Shown here piece by piece: positions 7,969 to 15,717 of a stretch of DNA of 38,697 bases. Every line of letters starts with the position of its first letter. Position 1 is the stretch's first letter. A program made the position numbers and the translations under genes. The notes beneath the pieces were generated by a model. That model was given only the letters and a program-made list of their open reading frames with translations, ran no database searches and had not been told where the DNA came from. Location of the stretch: positions 1-38,697 of the forward strand of contig CAYWIM010000040.1 in assembly GCA_964458325.1 (NCBI GenBank), in the 5' to 3' direction. This DNA is from JAGMXM01 sp964458325. Lineage in GTDB: Bacteria; Verrucomicrobiota; Verrucomicrobiia; Limisphaerales; UBA1319.

Positions 7969-9258
7969 CTACGGGGTTGGGCTGGGCCCCTCGATGGCTT
8001 GGACCCAGGCCTCGTTGAATCGGGCGTGTTTGATGGCCTTGGCGAGCGGCTGGCCATCGGTTCCCCGAGGGAGGTCGGGGCGGTTGAGATGACAGCTGTA
8101 GGTGACGTGGAGCCAGCCGTCTCGGGTTTGCACAATGCTGGGATAGTGGTAGCGGCCGGCCTCGGGGCCGGGCCTGTCGGACTCGAGATGCCGCTGCCAG
8201 CGCCACGATCGGCCCTCATCGTCGGAGATCCAGACCGCGAGGCGATGCCGGCCCTCTTCGGTGTCGTTGCCCACGAAGGCCCAATGCCCGTTGTGGAGGG
8301 CGATGACCTCCGCGCCCGAGCCCGGATTGGGCCAGGGGCTGTCGGTGACATCCGACCATGTGGCTCCCCGGTCTGTGGAAACGCTTTGGGCCAGGCGCAT
8401 CGGCGGAGGGCCGTTGTCGCGCATCAGGGTATAGAGAGAGCCGTCGCGGCGCCGGACGACGCTGGGCTGGACATTGGCGATGCCCGCCAGGGGGGTGCTC
8501 GATCGCCACGTCTGGCCTGCGTCATCGCTGTAGACCATGAGAGACAGCTCCCAGCCGTCGGAATAGAGCGGCACCAGGATGCGCCCGCCTTCGAGCACCT
8601 GGGGATGGGCTCGAGTCATCCAGCCCAGGCGCTGCCAGAGCTTGTCGGCGGCGCGGCCGCGAAGGCCGGCGACCGCATCGCGCCATTCGTCGAGCTCCGA
8701 TCCCGAGAACCAGCGGGGAAGCTCGGCCTCGACGCGTTCGAGGTGATTGCTCATGGCGGAGGCGAATTCGGGGCCGGGGGTCACGTGCAGGACATCGTCC
8801 CTTTCCCAACGGGGGGATCCATCGCCATCCCAATCCCGGCTGATCCGATATTTCAGGAGGGCCGTTTCCCATCGGTTGGCGAGGATGACCGGCCAGATCA
8901 GCCAGAGCCGCTCCTGTCCATCGACGAACATGGCAGGGTTGGTGTCGGGGTATCCCGGGGTGTCGGCGAGGACAAATCGCGGGCTCCATCGCTCCTGGCC
9001 GGCGCGCCAGCGGGCGCCCTCGATCCGGACGTCATCCGCGGTGCGCTCGCCGGACCCATGGAACCAGCACGCCAGCAAGCTGCCGTCGGGAAGCTCGACC
9101 ACGCAGGAGGCATGGTTATGCCAGCCTTCGAGCGGAAAGATGAGGGCCGACTCGTGATGGGGCGCGCCCCCGACCGGCTGATCGGCTTGAACGGGCGCGA
9201 GCATCGCCACGAGCGACGCCCAGAGGACCGCCTTCTTCGGACACCCCAGGGAGTTCAT
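7969..9258 (-). CDS. Exported BNR-repeat sialidase-like glycoside hydrolase
   Basis: 429 residues from ATG 9258, chosen because it immediately precedes a signal peptide (MNSLGCPKKAVLWASLVAML, cleavage near PVQA). Three Asp-box motifs mark the sialidase-type six-bladed propeller: SDDAGQTW, STDRGATW and SDDEGRSW. The N-terminal HNHASCVVELPDGSLLACWF and the later QPSVVRRRDGSLYTLMRDNG resemble the exo-sialidase/neuraminidase-like family that Bacteroidetes and Verrucomicrobiota use on host or algal glycans. True sialidase activity is not certain, because many such proteins act on other sugars or as lyases. The gene is divergent from endonuclease V, with about 70 bp between the starts that should hold both promoters. 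Confidence 0.87.
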   Translation of the reverse strand: MNSLGCPKKAVLWASLVAMLAPVQADQPVGGAPHHESALIFPLEGWHNHASCVVELPDGSLLACWFHGSGERTADDVRIEGARWRAGQERWSPRFVLADTPGYPDTNPAMFVDGQERLWLIWPVILANRWETALLKYRISRDWDGDGSPRWERDDVLHVTPGPEFASAMSNHLERVEAELPRWFSGSELDEWRDAVAGLRGRAADKLWQRLGWMTRAHPQVLEGGRILVPLYSDGWELSLMVYSDDAGQTWRSSTPLAGIANVQPSVVRRRDGSLYTLMRDNGPPPMRLAQSVSTDRGATWSDVTDSPWPNPGSGAEVIALHNGHWAFVGNDTEEGRHRLAVWISDDEGRSWRWQRHLESDRPGPEAGRYHYPSIVQTRDGWLHVTYSCHLNRPDLPRGTDGQPLAKAIKHARFNEAWVQAIEGPSPTP

Positions 9259-9328
9259 GGCCGGAGAGGCTACCCATCGAGGGCCGTCGGGGCGAACAAA
9301 ATGATTTGACGGCGTCGCCAGCTTTCGG

Positions 9329-10072
9329 ATGGATGCCGTGGTGCGAATGCCGCGCGCATGGCATCGGTGGAATGTGACAGCCGCTCGGGCTGTGGCGCTG
9401 CAGCGCGAGCTGGCGGGGCGGATCACGCAGCAGCCGCTGGCGGCATCGGCCCACTGGATCGCCGGCGTGGATTGCGCCTTTCCATCCGACAGTAGGTTCT
9501 GTCTGGCAGCGGCCGTGGTGTGGGACCGAATCGATCAGGAGTGCGTCGAGACGCGATTCGCGTGCCGGCGGCTCACCTTTCCCTACGTGCCGGGCCTGCT
9601 ATCGTTTCGGGAGGCGCCAGCGATTCTCGCCGCGCTGCGGCGGCTCGAGCATGAGCCCGATGTAATCCTGTGCGACGGCCAGGGGCTGGCGCACCCGCGC
9701 CGGTTCGGATTGGCCTGCCACGTGGGGTTGTGGGCGGATCGGCCGACGATCGGATGCGCCAAGAGCCTGCTGATTGGCGAGCACGTCGAGCCATCGCAGG
9801 ATCGGGGATCGCGTTCGCCGCTCTGGCACAAGGACGAGACCGTGGGGACCGTCCTGCGGACGCGGGCGGGGGTTCGCCCGGTCTACGTGAGCGTGGGCCA
9901 CCGGATCGACCTGGCATCGGCGGAGCAGTGCGTGCTCGACTGTGCCGTGAGATATCGCCTGCCCGAGCCGACGAGGCTGGCGGACATCGCGGTGGCCGCC
10001 GCCAAGAGATCATGGCCCGAGGAGCATCGCCCGCGAGAAGGCAGCGGGCCGGCGGCGTCTCACGCCGCGTAG
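9329..10072 (+). CDS. nfi: Endonuclease V (deoxyinosine 3' endonuclease)
   Basis: 247 residues. The enzyme nicks DNA at the second phosphodiester bond 3' of deoxyinosine and repairs adenine deamination. Diagnostic segments are AGVDCAF (catalytic Asp48), FPYVPGLLSFRE (Glu95; the PYVPG loop acts as the strand-separating wedge in this family), CDGQGLAHPRRFGLACHVG (Asp116) and IGCAKSLLIGE. A late histidine in VSVGHRID (His191) matches the fourth metal-site position. ATG 9329 and ATG 9347 are both possible starts. The 3' end overlaps the convergent thrC gene by 13 bp. The C-terminal tail after about residue 225 is non-conserved. Confidence 0.95.
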   Translation: MDAVVRMPRAWHRWNVTAARAVALQRELAGRITQQPLAASAHWIAGVDCAFPSDSRFCLAAAVVWDRIDQECVETRFACRRLTFPYVPGLLSFREAPAILAALRRLEHEPDVILCDGQGLAHPRRFGLACHVGLWADRPTIGCAKSLLIGEHVEPSQDRGSRSPLWHKDETVGTVLRTRAGVRPVYVSVGHRIDLASAEQCVLDCAVRYRLPEPTRLADIAVAAAKRSWPEEHRPREGSGPAASHAA

Positions 10073-11421
10073 CGGTCGCGCAGATAATCCCGGAAGGCAG
10101 CGTAGTCCGGGCTCATGCGGTCGTATTCTTCGGGCAGGTCCTCGACCTGGGCCAGGCTGGGGGGTGTTTCAGGGCTGAAACCTAATAGCCGCTCGATCTC
10201 GTCGGGGAACTTGGCGGGATGCGCGGTCTCGAGCACAGCGGCCGGGTGGCAGGTGGCGGAGGGATCGGCCTTGCGGAAATCGAGGTAGCCGTGCCAGGCG
10301 ACGGCGCCGTGGGGCTCGAGCAGGAGCCGGTGCCGCTGCCATGCCTCGACGATCGTGGTGCGGGTTTGCTCGTCGCTGACGGAGACGGAATAGAGGTCGC
10401 GCCGCATGGCGGCCAGATCGGGCGGGCGGCGCTGGCAGCCGGCCTCGTCCAGCCATCCGCCGTAGACGGCCATCAGCCGGGCCAGGTTGCTCGGGTGGCC
10501 GACGTTCATCGCGTTGGATAGACAGTTGCGCGAAGGGGCGATCTTTTCGTATTGGCCCGTGGCCAGAAACCGAGGGAACTCGTCATTGCCATTGACGGGC
10601 GCGACCAGCCGATGGATCGGCAAGCCCATCTGCCGGGCGATGACGGCGCCCATCATGTCGCCGAAGTTGCCCGAGGGCACCGTGAACACCATCGGCTCGC
10701 CCTCGGGCGCCATGCGGGCGGCGGCATAAAAATAATAGACCGTCTGCGGCAGCAGCCGCCCGATGTTGATGGAATTGGCCGAGGAGAGGGTGAGGGAGGC
10801 GAGCGCCGGATCCTGAAAGGCCTCTTTGACCATGGCTTGGCAATCGTCGAATTTCCCCGACAGCGCCAGGGTTCGGATATTGCCGCGCAGGGTGGTCATC
10901 TGGCGTCGCTGGCGGTCGCTGACCTCTTCGAGGGGGAACAGCACGAGAACGCGAATGCCCGGCACGCCGTGGAAGGCGCTGGCGACCGCCGATCCGGTAT
11001 CGCCGCTGGTCGCCGTCAGGATCAGCAGCTCGCGGCCTCGCTCCTTGACCAGAAGGCCCAGCGCGCGCGCCATGAATCGAGCGGCGAAATCCTTGAACGA
11101 CGCCGTGGGGCCGCGGTCGAGACGGAGCACTCGGACCCGGTCCCACACGGGATCGATGGGGATCTCGAAATGGTAGGCATCGGCGCAGAGAGCGCCGAGG
11201 GCGTCTGGATCGAGGAAGCCCTCGGTATAGGGAGCGAGGATTCGGGCGGCGATCTGGGGATAAGCCAGCCCAGCCAGCCCGGCCTGGTCGGCCGGGGAGA
11301 GGCGCGGGAAGGTCTGGGGCATGTAGAGGCCGCGATCGGGCGCCTGTCCGCGCCAAAGGGCCTCGCGGAGGTCCACCGGGGGCGCCTCGCCATTGGTGCT
11401 ATGGTAAAGCAGGGTTGCCAT
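10060..11421 (-). CDS. thrC: Threonine synthase
   Basis: 453 residues from ATG 11421 (MATLLYHSTNGEAP). It converts O-phosphohomoserine to threonine with pyridoxal phosphate. The N-terminal ThrC domain has the pattern HSTNGEAPPVDLREAL and GLYMP, and the PLP lysine is Lys110 in GPTASFKDFAARF. SGDTGSAVASAF, SANSINIGRLLPQ and TVPSGNFGDMMGA provide the phosphate and cofactor contacts, and the length fits the long (E. coli/yeast-type) ThrC class. It lies downstream of the SGNH-TPR gene on the same strand with a 118-bp gap, so it probably has its own promoter. Its 3' end overlaps endonuclease V on the opposite strand. Confidence 0.96.
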   Translation of the reverse strand: MATLLYHSTNGEAPPVDLREALWRGQAPDRGLYMPQTFPRLSPADQAGLAGLAYPQIAARILAPYTEGFLDPDALGALCADAYHFEIPIDPVWDRVRVLRLDRGPTASFKDFAARFMARALGLLVKERGRELLILTATSGDTGSAVASAFHGVPGIRVLVLFPLEEVSDRQRRQMTTLRGNIRTLALSGKFDDCQAMVKEAFQDPALASLTLSSANSINIGRLLPQTVYYFYAAARMAPEGEPMVFTVPSGNFGDMMGAVIARQMGLPIHRLVAPVNGNDEFPRFLATGQYEKIAPSRNCLSNAMNVGHPSNLARLMAVYGGWLDEAGCQRRPPDLAAMRRDLYSVSVSDEQTRTTIVEAWQRHRLLLEPHGAVAWHGYLDFRKADPSATCHPAAVLETAHPAKFPDEIERLLGFSPETPPSLAQVEDLPEEYDRMSPDYAAFRDYLRDRYAA

Positions 11422-11539
11422 GCCGCAGCGCTCGATCCGGCGATGGCCCTTTCCACGGGCCCATCGCAACAGGATGCAGCGGGATCATCATCGGTTTTTC
11501 GCCGCTCGGAGGCGAGATGATTTCGAGGATTTTGTTGGG

Positions 11540-14116
11540 TCAATCCGGCGGGGTTCGAGGAGGGGAAATCGGCGGGTTGGAGCCCGAGGATCCGATCCGG
11601 CGTCGAGCCAGGTCGAGATAGTGGCGGGCTGCCGCGTAATCGGGCTGGATCTCGATCGCGCGCTGGAAATGGACAATGGCCTCGGCGAACCGCTGCTGGC
11701 GGGCAAAAGCGACGCCGAGGTTGAGGTGGGCTTCGGCGAACCGCGGATTGAGGCGGACGGCGTCCTGGAATCGGGCGATGGCGGCCGCATCGTCTCCCAG
11801 GCGGGACTGGTCGTAACCCACCTGGAAATGGGCTTCGGGCAGGTTTGGATTCAGACGCAACGCCTCATCGTAGCATTGGCGGGCTTCCTCGAGCCTGCCC
11901 AGCGCGCGATAGGCATTTCCGAGGTTCATGTGGGCCAGTGCATCCTCGGGGAAAGCGCGGATCGCCTCGAGATACGTGGCGATGGCATCGCTGACCTTGC
12001 CCTCGCGGTTGAGGAGCTTGCCGAGGTTGATGAAAGCGGCGGGGTTCTCCGGCTTGAGCGAGATGGCGGTCTGGTAATGAGCGCGGGCCTCGCCGGGCCG
12101 GCCGGATTCGGCCAGGGCAAGCCCGAGGTTGACGTGGGCGCCGGCAAATCTCGGTTTGAGCTCGAGGGCGCGCTCGTAGGCCCGGATGGCCTCGGGCCAG
12201 CGGCGCTGGCCCGCAAGGGCGAGGCCGAGGCCGTTGTAGCTTTCCGCGTTATCGGGGTCGAGCGCGATGGCCCGCTGGAAGCTGGCGATCGCTTCGGGGC
12301 CCTGGCCAGCCCGGTCGAGGCCGTTGCCCAGCTGATACCAGGCATCGATCGAGTGGGGGTATTGACAGGACAGGATCCGCCACTGGGCGATCGCGCTGTC
12401 GGAATCTCCGGTCTGCTGCAAGAGCCGGGCCAGCATCTGGCGGATGAACAGGTCTTGGGGGCGGGCCGCCAGAGCCGCCTCGAGCAGGGCGAGCGCGCTG
12501 CTGAGCGCGGCCTCGGTCAATCCGGCCTGCATCTGCTCCAGCTCCTTCGCCAATGTCTGGAACCGGCCGGCGTGGCCAGTTTGGAACGTGAAGGGTGGAA
12601 GCTGGAGACGCCGGTGGAGCTCCTCGAGAATGCCGGCCTGGGCCCAGCCGGTGCGCGCCAGCACGCGATGGCAATCCTCCTCGGTCAGCCAGGATTGGGG
12701 TTCCCCTGTGTGGCGGGGGAAACGCTCTCGCAGGAATGGATCCGATGCGCCGGCGAACAGGCGGGCCAGGGCGTAGTTCCCCGCAGCCGTCAAGTGCACA
12801 TGCTCGAAAAAGGCCGCGCGGCCAGTGAAGCCTTCGCTCGCCCGCGCGGCGAATTGGGCCTGGGCATCGACGAGCCTCAAGGAGGAATTGGTCCCAGCTC
12901 GCAACACCGTTTGGCGGATGAGATCGTTGATCGGTCCGTCGGCGCGGAACCGAAGCAGATCCAGGTCGCGGGCTCGTTCGAAGCAGGCATCGGCTTCCGC
13001 TGGGCGATCGAGGGAAAGGAGCGACTGGGCCCAGCGGAAATGGAGATCGGCGTGCCCATCATCGAGGGCGGCGGCCTGCCGGAAGGCCGATTCGGCTCGA
13101 GCCCAATCCCGAGACTGGGCGGCTTCGCTCCCCTGGCTCGAGAGGCGTTTCCATTGGGCTCGCGCATCGGAGTCGAGGCTGGATCGGTTCGTGGAGGCGA
13201 AGGGCGGGCAATCCCGGAGGTTGACGGCGACGGTGCCAACCAGGACGCCCGCGCTGGCGCGGCGTCCGAACCGGATGATGTCCGCAAGGTTCGCGGCGAA
13301 GTGGCCGTAAACGCGGCGCAGGCGCGGGTCATCGGCGGGGACCTTATGCTCGAGGAACATCTCCATGCCGCCCCATTGATCGGGCAGGCCGGTGCGGCCG
13401 GCCAGGCGCTGCCAGAGCGCCCGCACCGCCTGGCCGGTCCGCGTGCGGCCCAGGGCCAGCACCAGGCGGATGAAGGCCCGCCCGGCGGCCGGCCGGCCAA
13501 AGACAGTTCCGGCGCCAAACGGGCCGACCACCTCGTTGTTGCCCATGTAGACGATCCACAGATCGCCCTGGCGGGAGGCGCATTGGCGTGCGATGTCGCG
13601 GACCACATGGGAGTTGATGGCGGTCATGGCGACATTGACCACCTCGAACTGGAGGCGCGGGTAGCGCCCGGAGAGCAGCGCATCGAGGTATCGCGCGAAT
13701 CCATAGGCTGGCTCGGGATCCCCGAAAGCCGCCGACTCACCCAGCACGAAGATCCGGCACGTGTCCGGCGGTTTCACGGCGGAAAATCGCAATGTCCCCG
13801 GCGCCCGGGCCAGTCGAGGCGGGAAAAACTGCCAGCCGTACCGTGCGTTCTCGATCTCGAACGGCTGCCCCTCGATCCCGGCTCGGAGGAAGAAGCTGGG
13901 CGAAAACCCCGCGCCAGCCAGGCGCAGACTCAGCTCGAGACCGCCTAGCAGCATCGCCGGGATGACGGTCAGGGCCGCCAACCGGAAGCCCCAGCGCTTC
14001 CTCGATCTCGATTCCGCAGGCGGCGGGGCCGGAGGCGCCGAGGATGCGGGGCCGCACGGGGGGTCGGGCTTCGGGGTGGCGGGACGCGGCTCTCGCTGGT
14101 TTCGACGGTGCTTCAA
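11540..14116 (-). CDS. Membrane-anchored SGNH-hydrolase / TPR fusion protein
   Basis: 858 residues. The start is a TTG at 14116, just after an in-frame stop at 14129-14131; AGGA lies about ten bases upstream, and no ATG precedes the membrane segment. A proline-rich, basic N-terminus leads to one transmembrane helix (about 44-62). An SGNH/GDSL-type domain follows: nucleophile in FVLGESAAFG (Ser128, GES instead of GDS), NVAMTAINSH, the oxyanion block MGNNEVVGPF (192-201), and a late HVHLTAAGNY in which the usual DxxH reads ExxH. From about residue 560 to the end are TPR repeats, for example AIASFQRAIALDPDNAESYN and ARQCYDEALRLNPNLPEAHF. It is probably an esterase or acyl-transfer enzyme facing the periplasm, with a protein-interaction arm. 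The substrate is unknown. Confidence 0.85.
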   Translation of the reverse strand: MKHRRNQREPRPATPKPDPPCGPASSAPPAPPPAESRSRKRWGFRLAALTVIPAMLLGGLELSLRLAGAGFSPSFFLRAGIEGQPFEIENARYGWQFFPPRLARAPGTLRFSAVKPPDTCRIFVLGESAAFGDPEPAYGFARYLDALLSGRYPRLQFEVVNVAMTAINSHVVRDIARQCASRQGDLWIVYMGNNEVVGPFGAGTVFGRPAAGRAFIRLVLALGRTRTGQAVRALWQRLAGRTGLPDQWGGMEMFLEHKVPADDPRLRRVYGHFAANLADIIRFGRRASAGVLVGTVAVNLRDCPPFASTNRSSLDSDARAQWKRLSSQGSEAAQSRDWARAESAFRQAAALDDGHADLHFRWAQSLLSLDRPAEADACFERARDLDLLRFRADGPINDLIRQTVLRAGTNSSLRLVDAQAQFAARASEGFTGRAAFFEHVHLTAAGNYALARLFAGASDPFLRERFPRHTGEPQSWLTEEDCHRVLARTGWAQAGILEELHRRLQLPPFTFQTGHAGRFQTLAKELEQMQAGLTEAALSSALALLEAALAARPQDLFIRQMLARLLQQTGDSDSAIAQWRILSCQYPHSIDAWYQLGNGLDRAGQGPEAIASFQRAIALDPDNAESYNGLGLALAGQRRWPEAIRAYERALELKPRFAGAHVNLGLALAESGRPGEARAHYQTAISLKPENPAAFINLGKLLNREGKVSDAIATYLEAIRAFPEDALAHMNLGNAYRALGRLEEARQCYDEALRLNPNLPEAHFQVGYDQSRLGDDAAAIARFQDAVRLNPRFAEAHLNLGVAFARQQRFAEAIVHFQRAIEIQPDYAAARHYLDLARRRIGSSGSNPPISPPRTPPD

Positions 14117-14205
14117 TCGCGGTGGATCCTAGCGGCAGGCGGGCCTGAATCCAAAAGGATATTTTCATGTTTACAAATCATGCGGGTTGGGGTCTTTAGG
14201 ATGAG

Positions 14206-15456
14206 ATGCTGACGAGCTGGGAATCCCTATCGAGCCTGTTCCAGGGGGTGGGCACTCTGTTCGAAGTGCCATGGCCGGTCGTGGCAGCTCGGTTCGGCCT
14301 GATCTTTCTGGGTTTCCTTCTGGTTTATCTTGGGAAAAAGGGGGTGCTCGAAGCTCTGATCATGATCCCGATGGGGCTGGGGATGGCGACGGTGAATGCG
14401 GCCGTGATGTTCTTTGATCCGCTGGACCTGCATGGAGGCATTGGCAACCTGTTTGTCGAGCCGCAGGCGGGGGCCACGGCCGATGCGGTCAAGAACGCGG
14501 CCGAGCTGATGACGATCCTGCAGATCGACTGGCTGCAGCCGATCTACACGTTCACGTTCAGCAACGGATTGATCGCCTGCCTGGTGTTCATGGGGATCGG
14601 CTCCCTGCTGGATATCGGGTTCATTCTGGCCCGGCCATTTTCGAGCATGATTCTGGCACTGTTTGCCGAGCTGGGGACGATCATGACGCTGCCGATTGCG
14701 ATTGCGTTCGGATTCAGCATGAAACAGGGCGCGGCCATCTCGATTGTGGGTGGAGCCGACGGCCCGATGGTGCTGTTCACGTCGCTGCAGCTGGCGCCGG
14801 AACTGTTCGTGCCGATTGCGGTGGTGGCCTACCTGTATCTGGGGCTGGCATATGGGGGATATCCGTACCTGATCAAGCTCATGGTGCCGGAGCGGCTGCG
14901 GGCGCTGCCGATGCCGCCGGTCAAGCAGCCGCGGAACTACACCTCGTTTCAGAAACTGGCGGTGGCGTGCGTGACTTGCGTGCTGCTGTCGTTCCTGCTG
15001 CCCGTGGCGGCGCCGCTGATCTTCTCGCTGTTCTTCGGCATTGTCGTGCGCGAATCGGGCATCAAGGCGTTTCAGGAGCTGATCAGCGGCCCGATCCTGT
15101 ATGGATCGACGATGTTCCTGGGCTTGATGCTGGGGATCCTGTGCGATGCCAACACGATCATGGATCCGAAGGTGCTGCCGCTGCTTCTGCTGGGCATGCT
15201 GTCGCTGCTGCTGAGCGGCATCGGGGGGATCCTGGGCGGCTACGTGCTGTATTTCTTGAGCGGGGGGCGCGTGAATCCCGTCGTAGGCATCGCGGGGGTG
15301 AGCTGTGTGCCCACCACGGCCAAGGTCGCCCAGAAAGTGGTGTCACATGCCAATCCTCACGTGGTGATCATGCCGCAGGCGCTGGGCGCCAACATTTGCG
15401 GAGTGATCACCACCGCCATTATCGCGGGCGTGTTCTGCAGCCTGCTCGGAAAGTAA
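14206..15456 (+). CDS. oadB: Na+-translocating decarboxylase beta subunit (OadB/GcdB/MmdB family)
   Basis: 416 residues and strongly hydrophobic throughout. This subunit decarboxylates carboxybiotin and couples that step to Na+ export. The conserved DPLDLHGGIGNLF near residue 71 and VGGADGPMVLFTSL around Asp185 (equivalent to the essential Asp of OadB) are present. The C-terminal INPVVGIAGVSCVPTTAKV-like segment (here VNPVVGIAGVSCVPTTAKVA), followed by NPHVVIMPQALGANICGVI, is a family hallmark. It is the first gene of a B-G-A-ligase operon, divergent from the SGNH-TPR gene. The exact substrate of the complex (oxaloacetate or an acyl-CoA) is decided by the alpha subunit. Confidence 0.95.
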   Translation: MLTSWESLSSLFQGVGTLFEVPWPVVAARFGLIFLGFLLVYLGKKGVLEALIMIPMGLGMATVNAAVMFFDPLDLHGGIGNLFVEPQAGATADAVKNAAELMTILQIDWLQPIYTFTFSNGLIACLVFMGIGSLLDIGFILARPFSSMILALFAELGTIMTLPIAIAFGFSMKQGAAISIVGGADGPMVLFTSLQLAPELFVPIAVVAYLYLGLAYGGYPYLIKLMVPERLRALPMPPVKQPRNYTSFQKLAVACVTCVLLSFLLPVAAPLIFSLFFGIVVRESGIKAFQELISGPILYGSTMFLGLMLGILCDANTIMDPKVLPLLLLGMLSLLLSGIGGILGGYVLYFLSGGRVNPVVGIAGVSCVPTTAKVAQKVVSHANPHVVIMPQALGANICGVITTAIIAGVFCSLLGK

Positions 15457-15480
15457 CATGACGATGCCCTCGATGCGCTT

Positions 15481-15702
15481 ATGAACCCCTGGACCGCGGC
15501 TTTCACAACCTATGCAGTCACGACGGTGGTTGCCTTGCTGATTGCGGGCGCGATTCGCGTGATGGCCTGGGCCGCCTCGAAGATCGGCGACCAGGAATCC
15601 CCGGCCGCCGACGCGGACCCAGCCGCCGCGACGGCGGCGCTCACCGACGAGCATGTGCGCATTGCCATCGCCATGGCCGCCATCCGCGCTCTCCGCCGAT
15701 AA
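15481..15702 (+). CDS. oadG: Small decarboxylase gamma subunit (OadG-like)
   Basis: 73 residues: an N-terminal transmembrane helix (about 8-30, TYAVTTVVALLIAGAIRVMAW) followed by a short, alanine/proline-rich charged linker and a helix LTDEHVRIAIAMAAIRAL. This is the layout of OadG-type subunits, which anchor the biotin-bearing alpha subunit to the membrane beta subunit. Sequence conservation in this family is weak. The call rests on size, topology and position between oadB (24-bp gap) and oadA (15-bp gap). The histidine-rich Zn-binding tail of enterobacterial OadG is absent. Confidence 0.8.
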   Translation: MNPWTAAFTTYAVTTVVALLIAGAIRVMAWAASKIGDQESPAADADPAAATAALTDEHVRIAIAMAAIRALRR

Positions 15703-15717
15703 CCCTCGATCAAACTC

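Noticed and set aside
11420..13948. 842-codon plus-strand open frame opposite the SGNH-TPR gene
   Set aside because: Mirror of TPR repeats, with quasi-periodic composition only; the minus strand has SGNH and TPR motifs.
14117..14205. Possible sigma-70 promoter (TTTACA and a TCTTTA 17 bases later) before oadB
   Set aside because: The -10 element matches the consensus at too few positions to claim.
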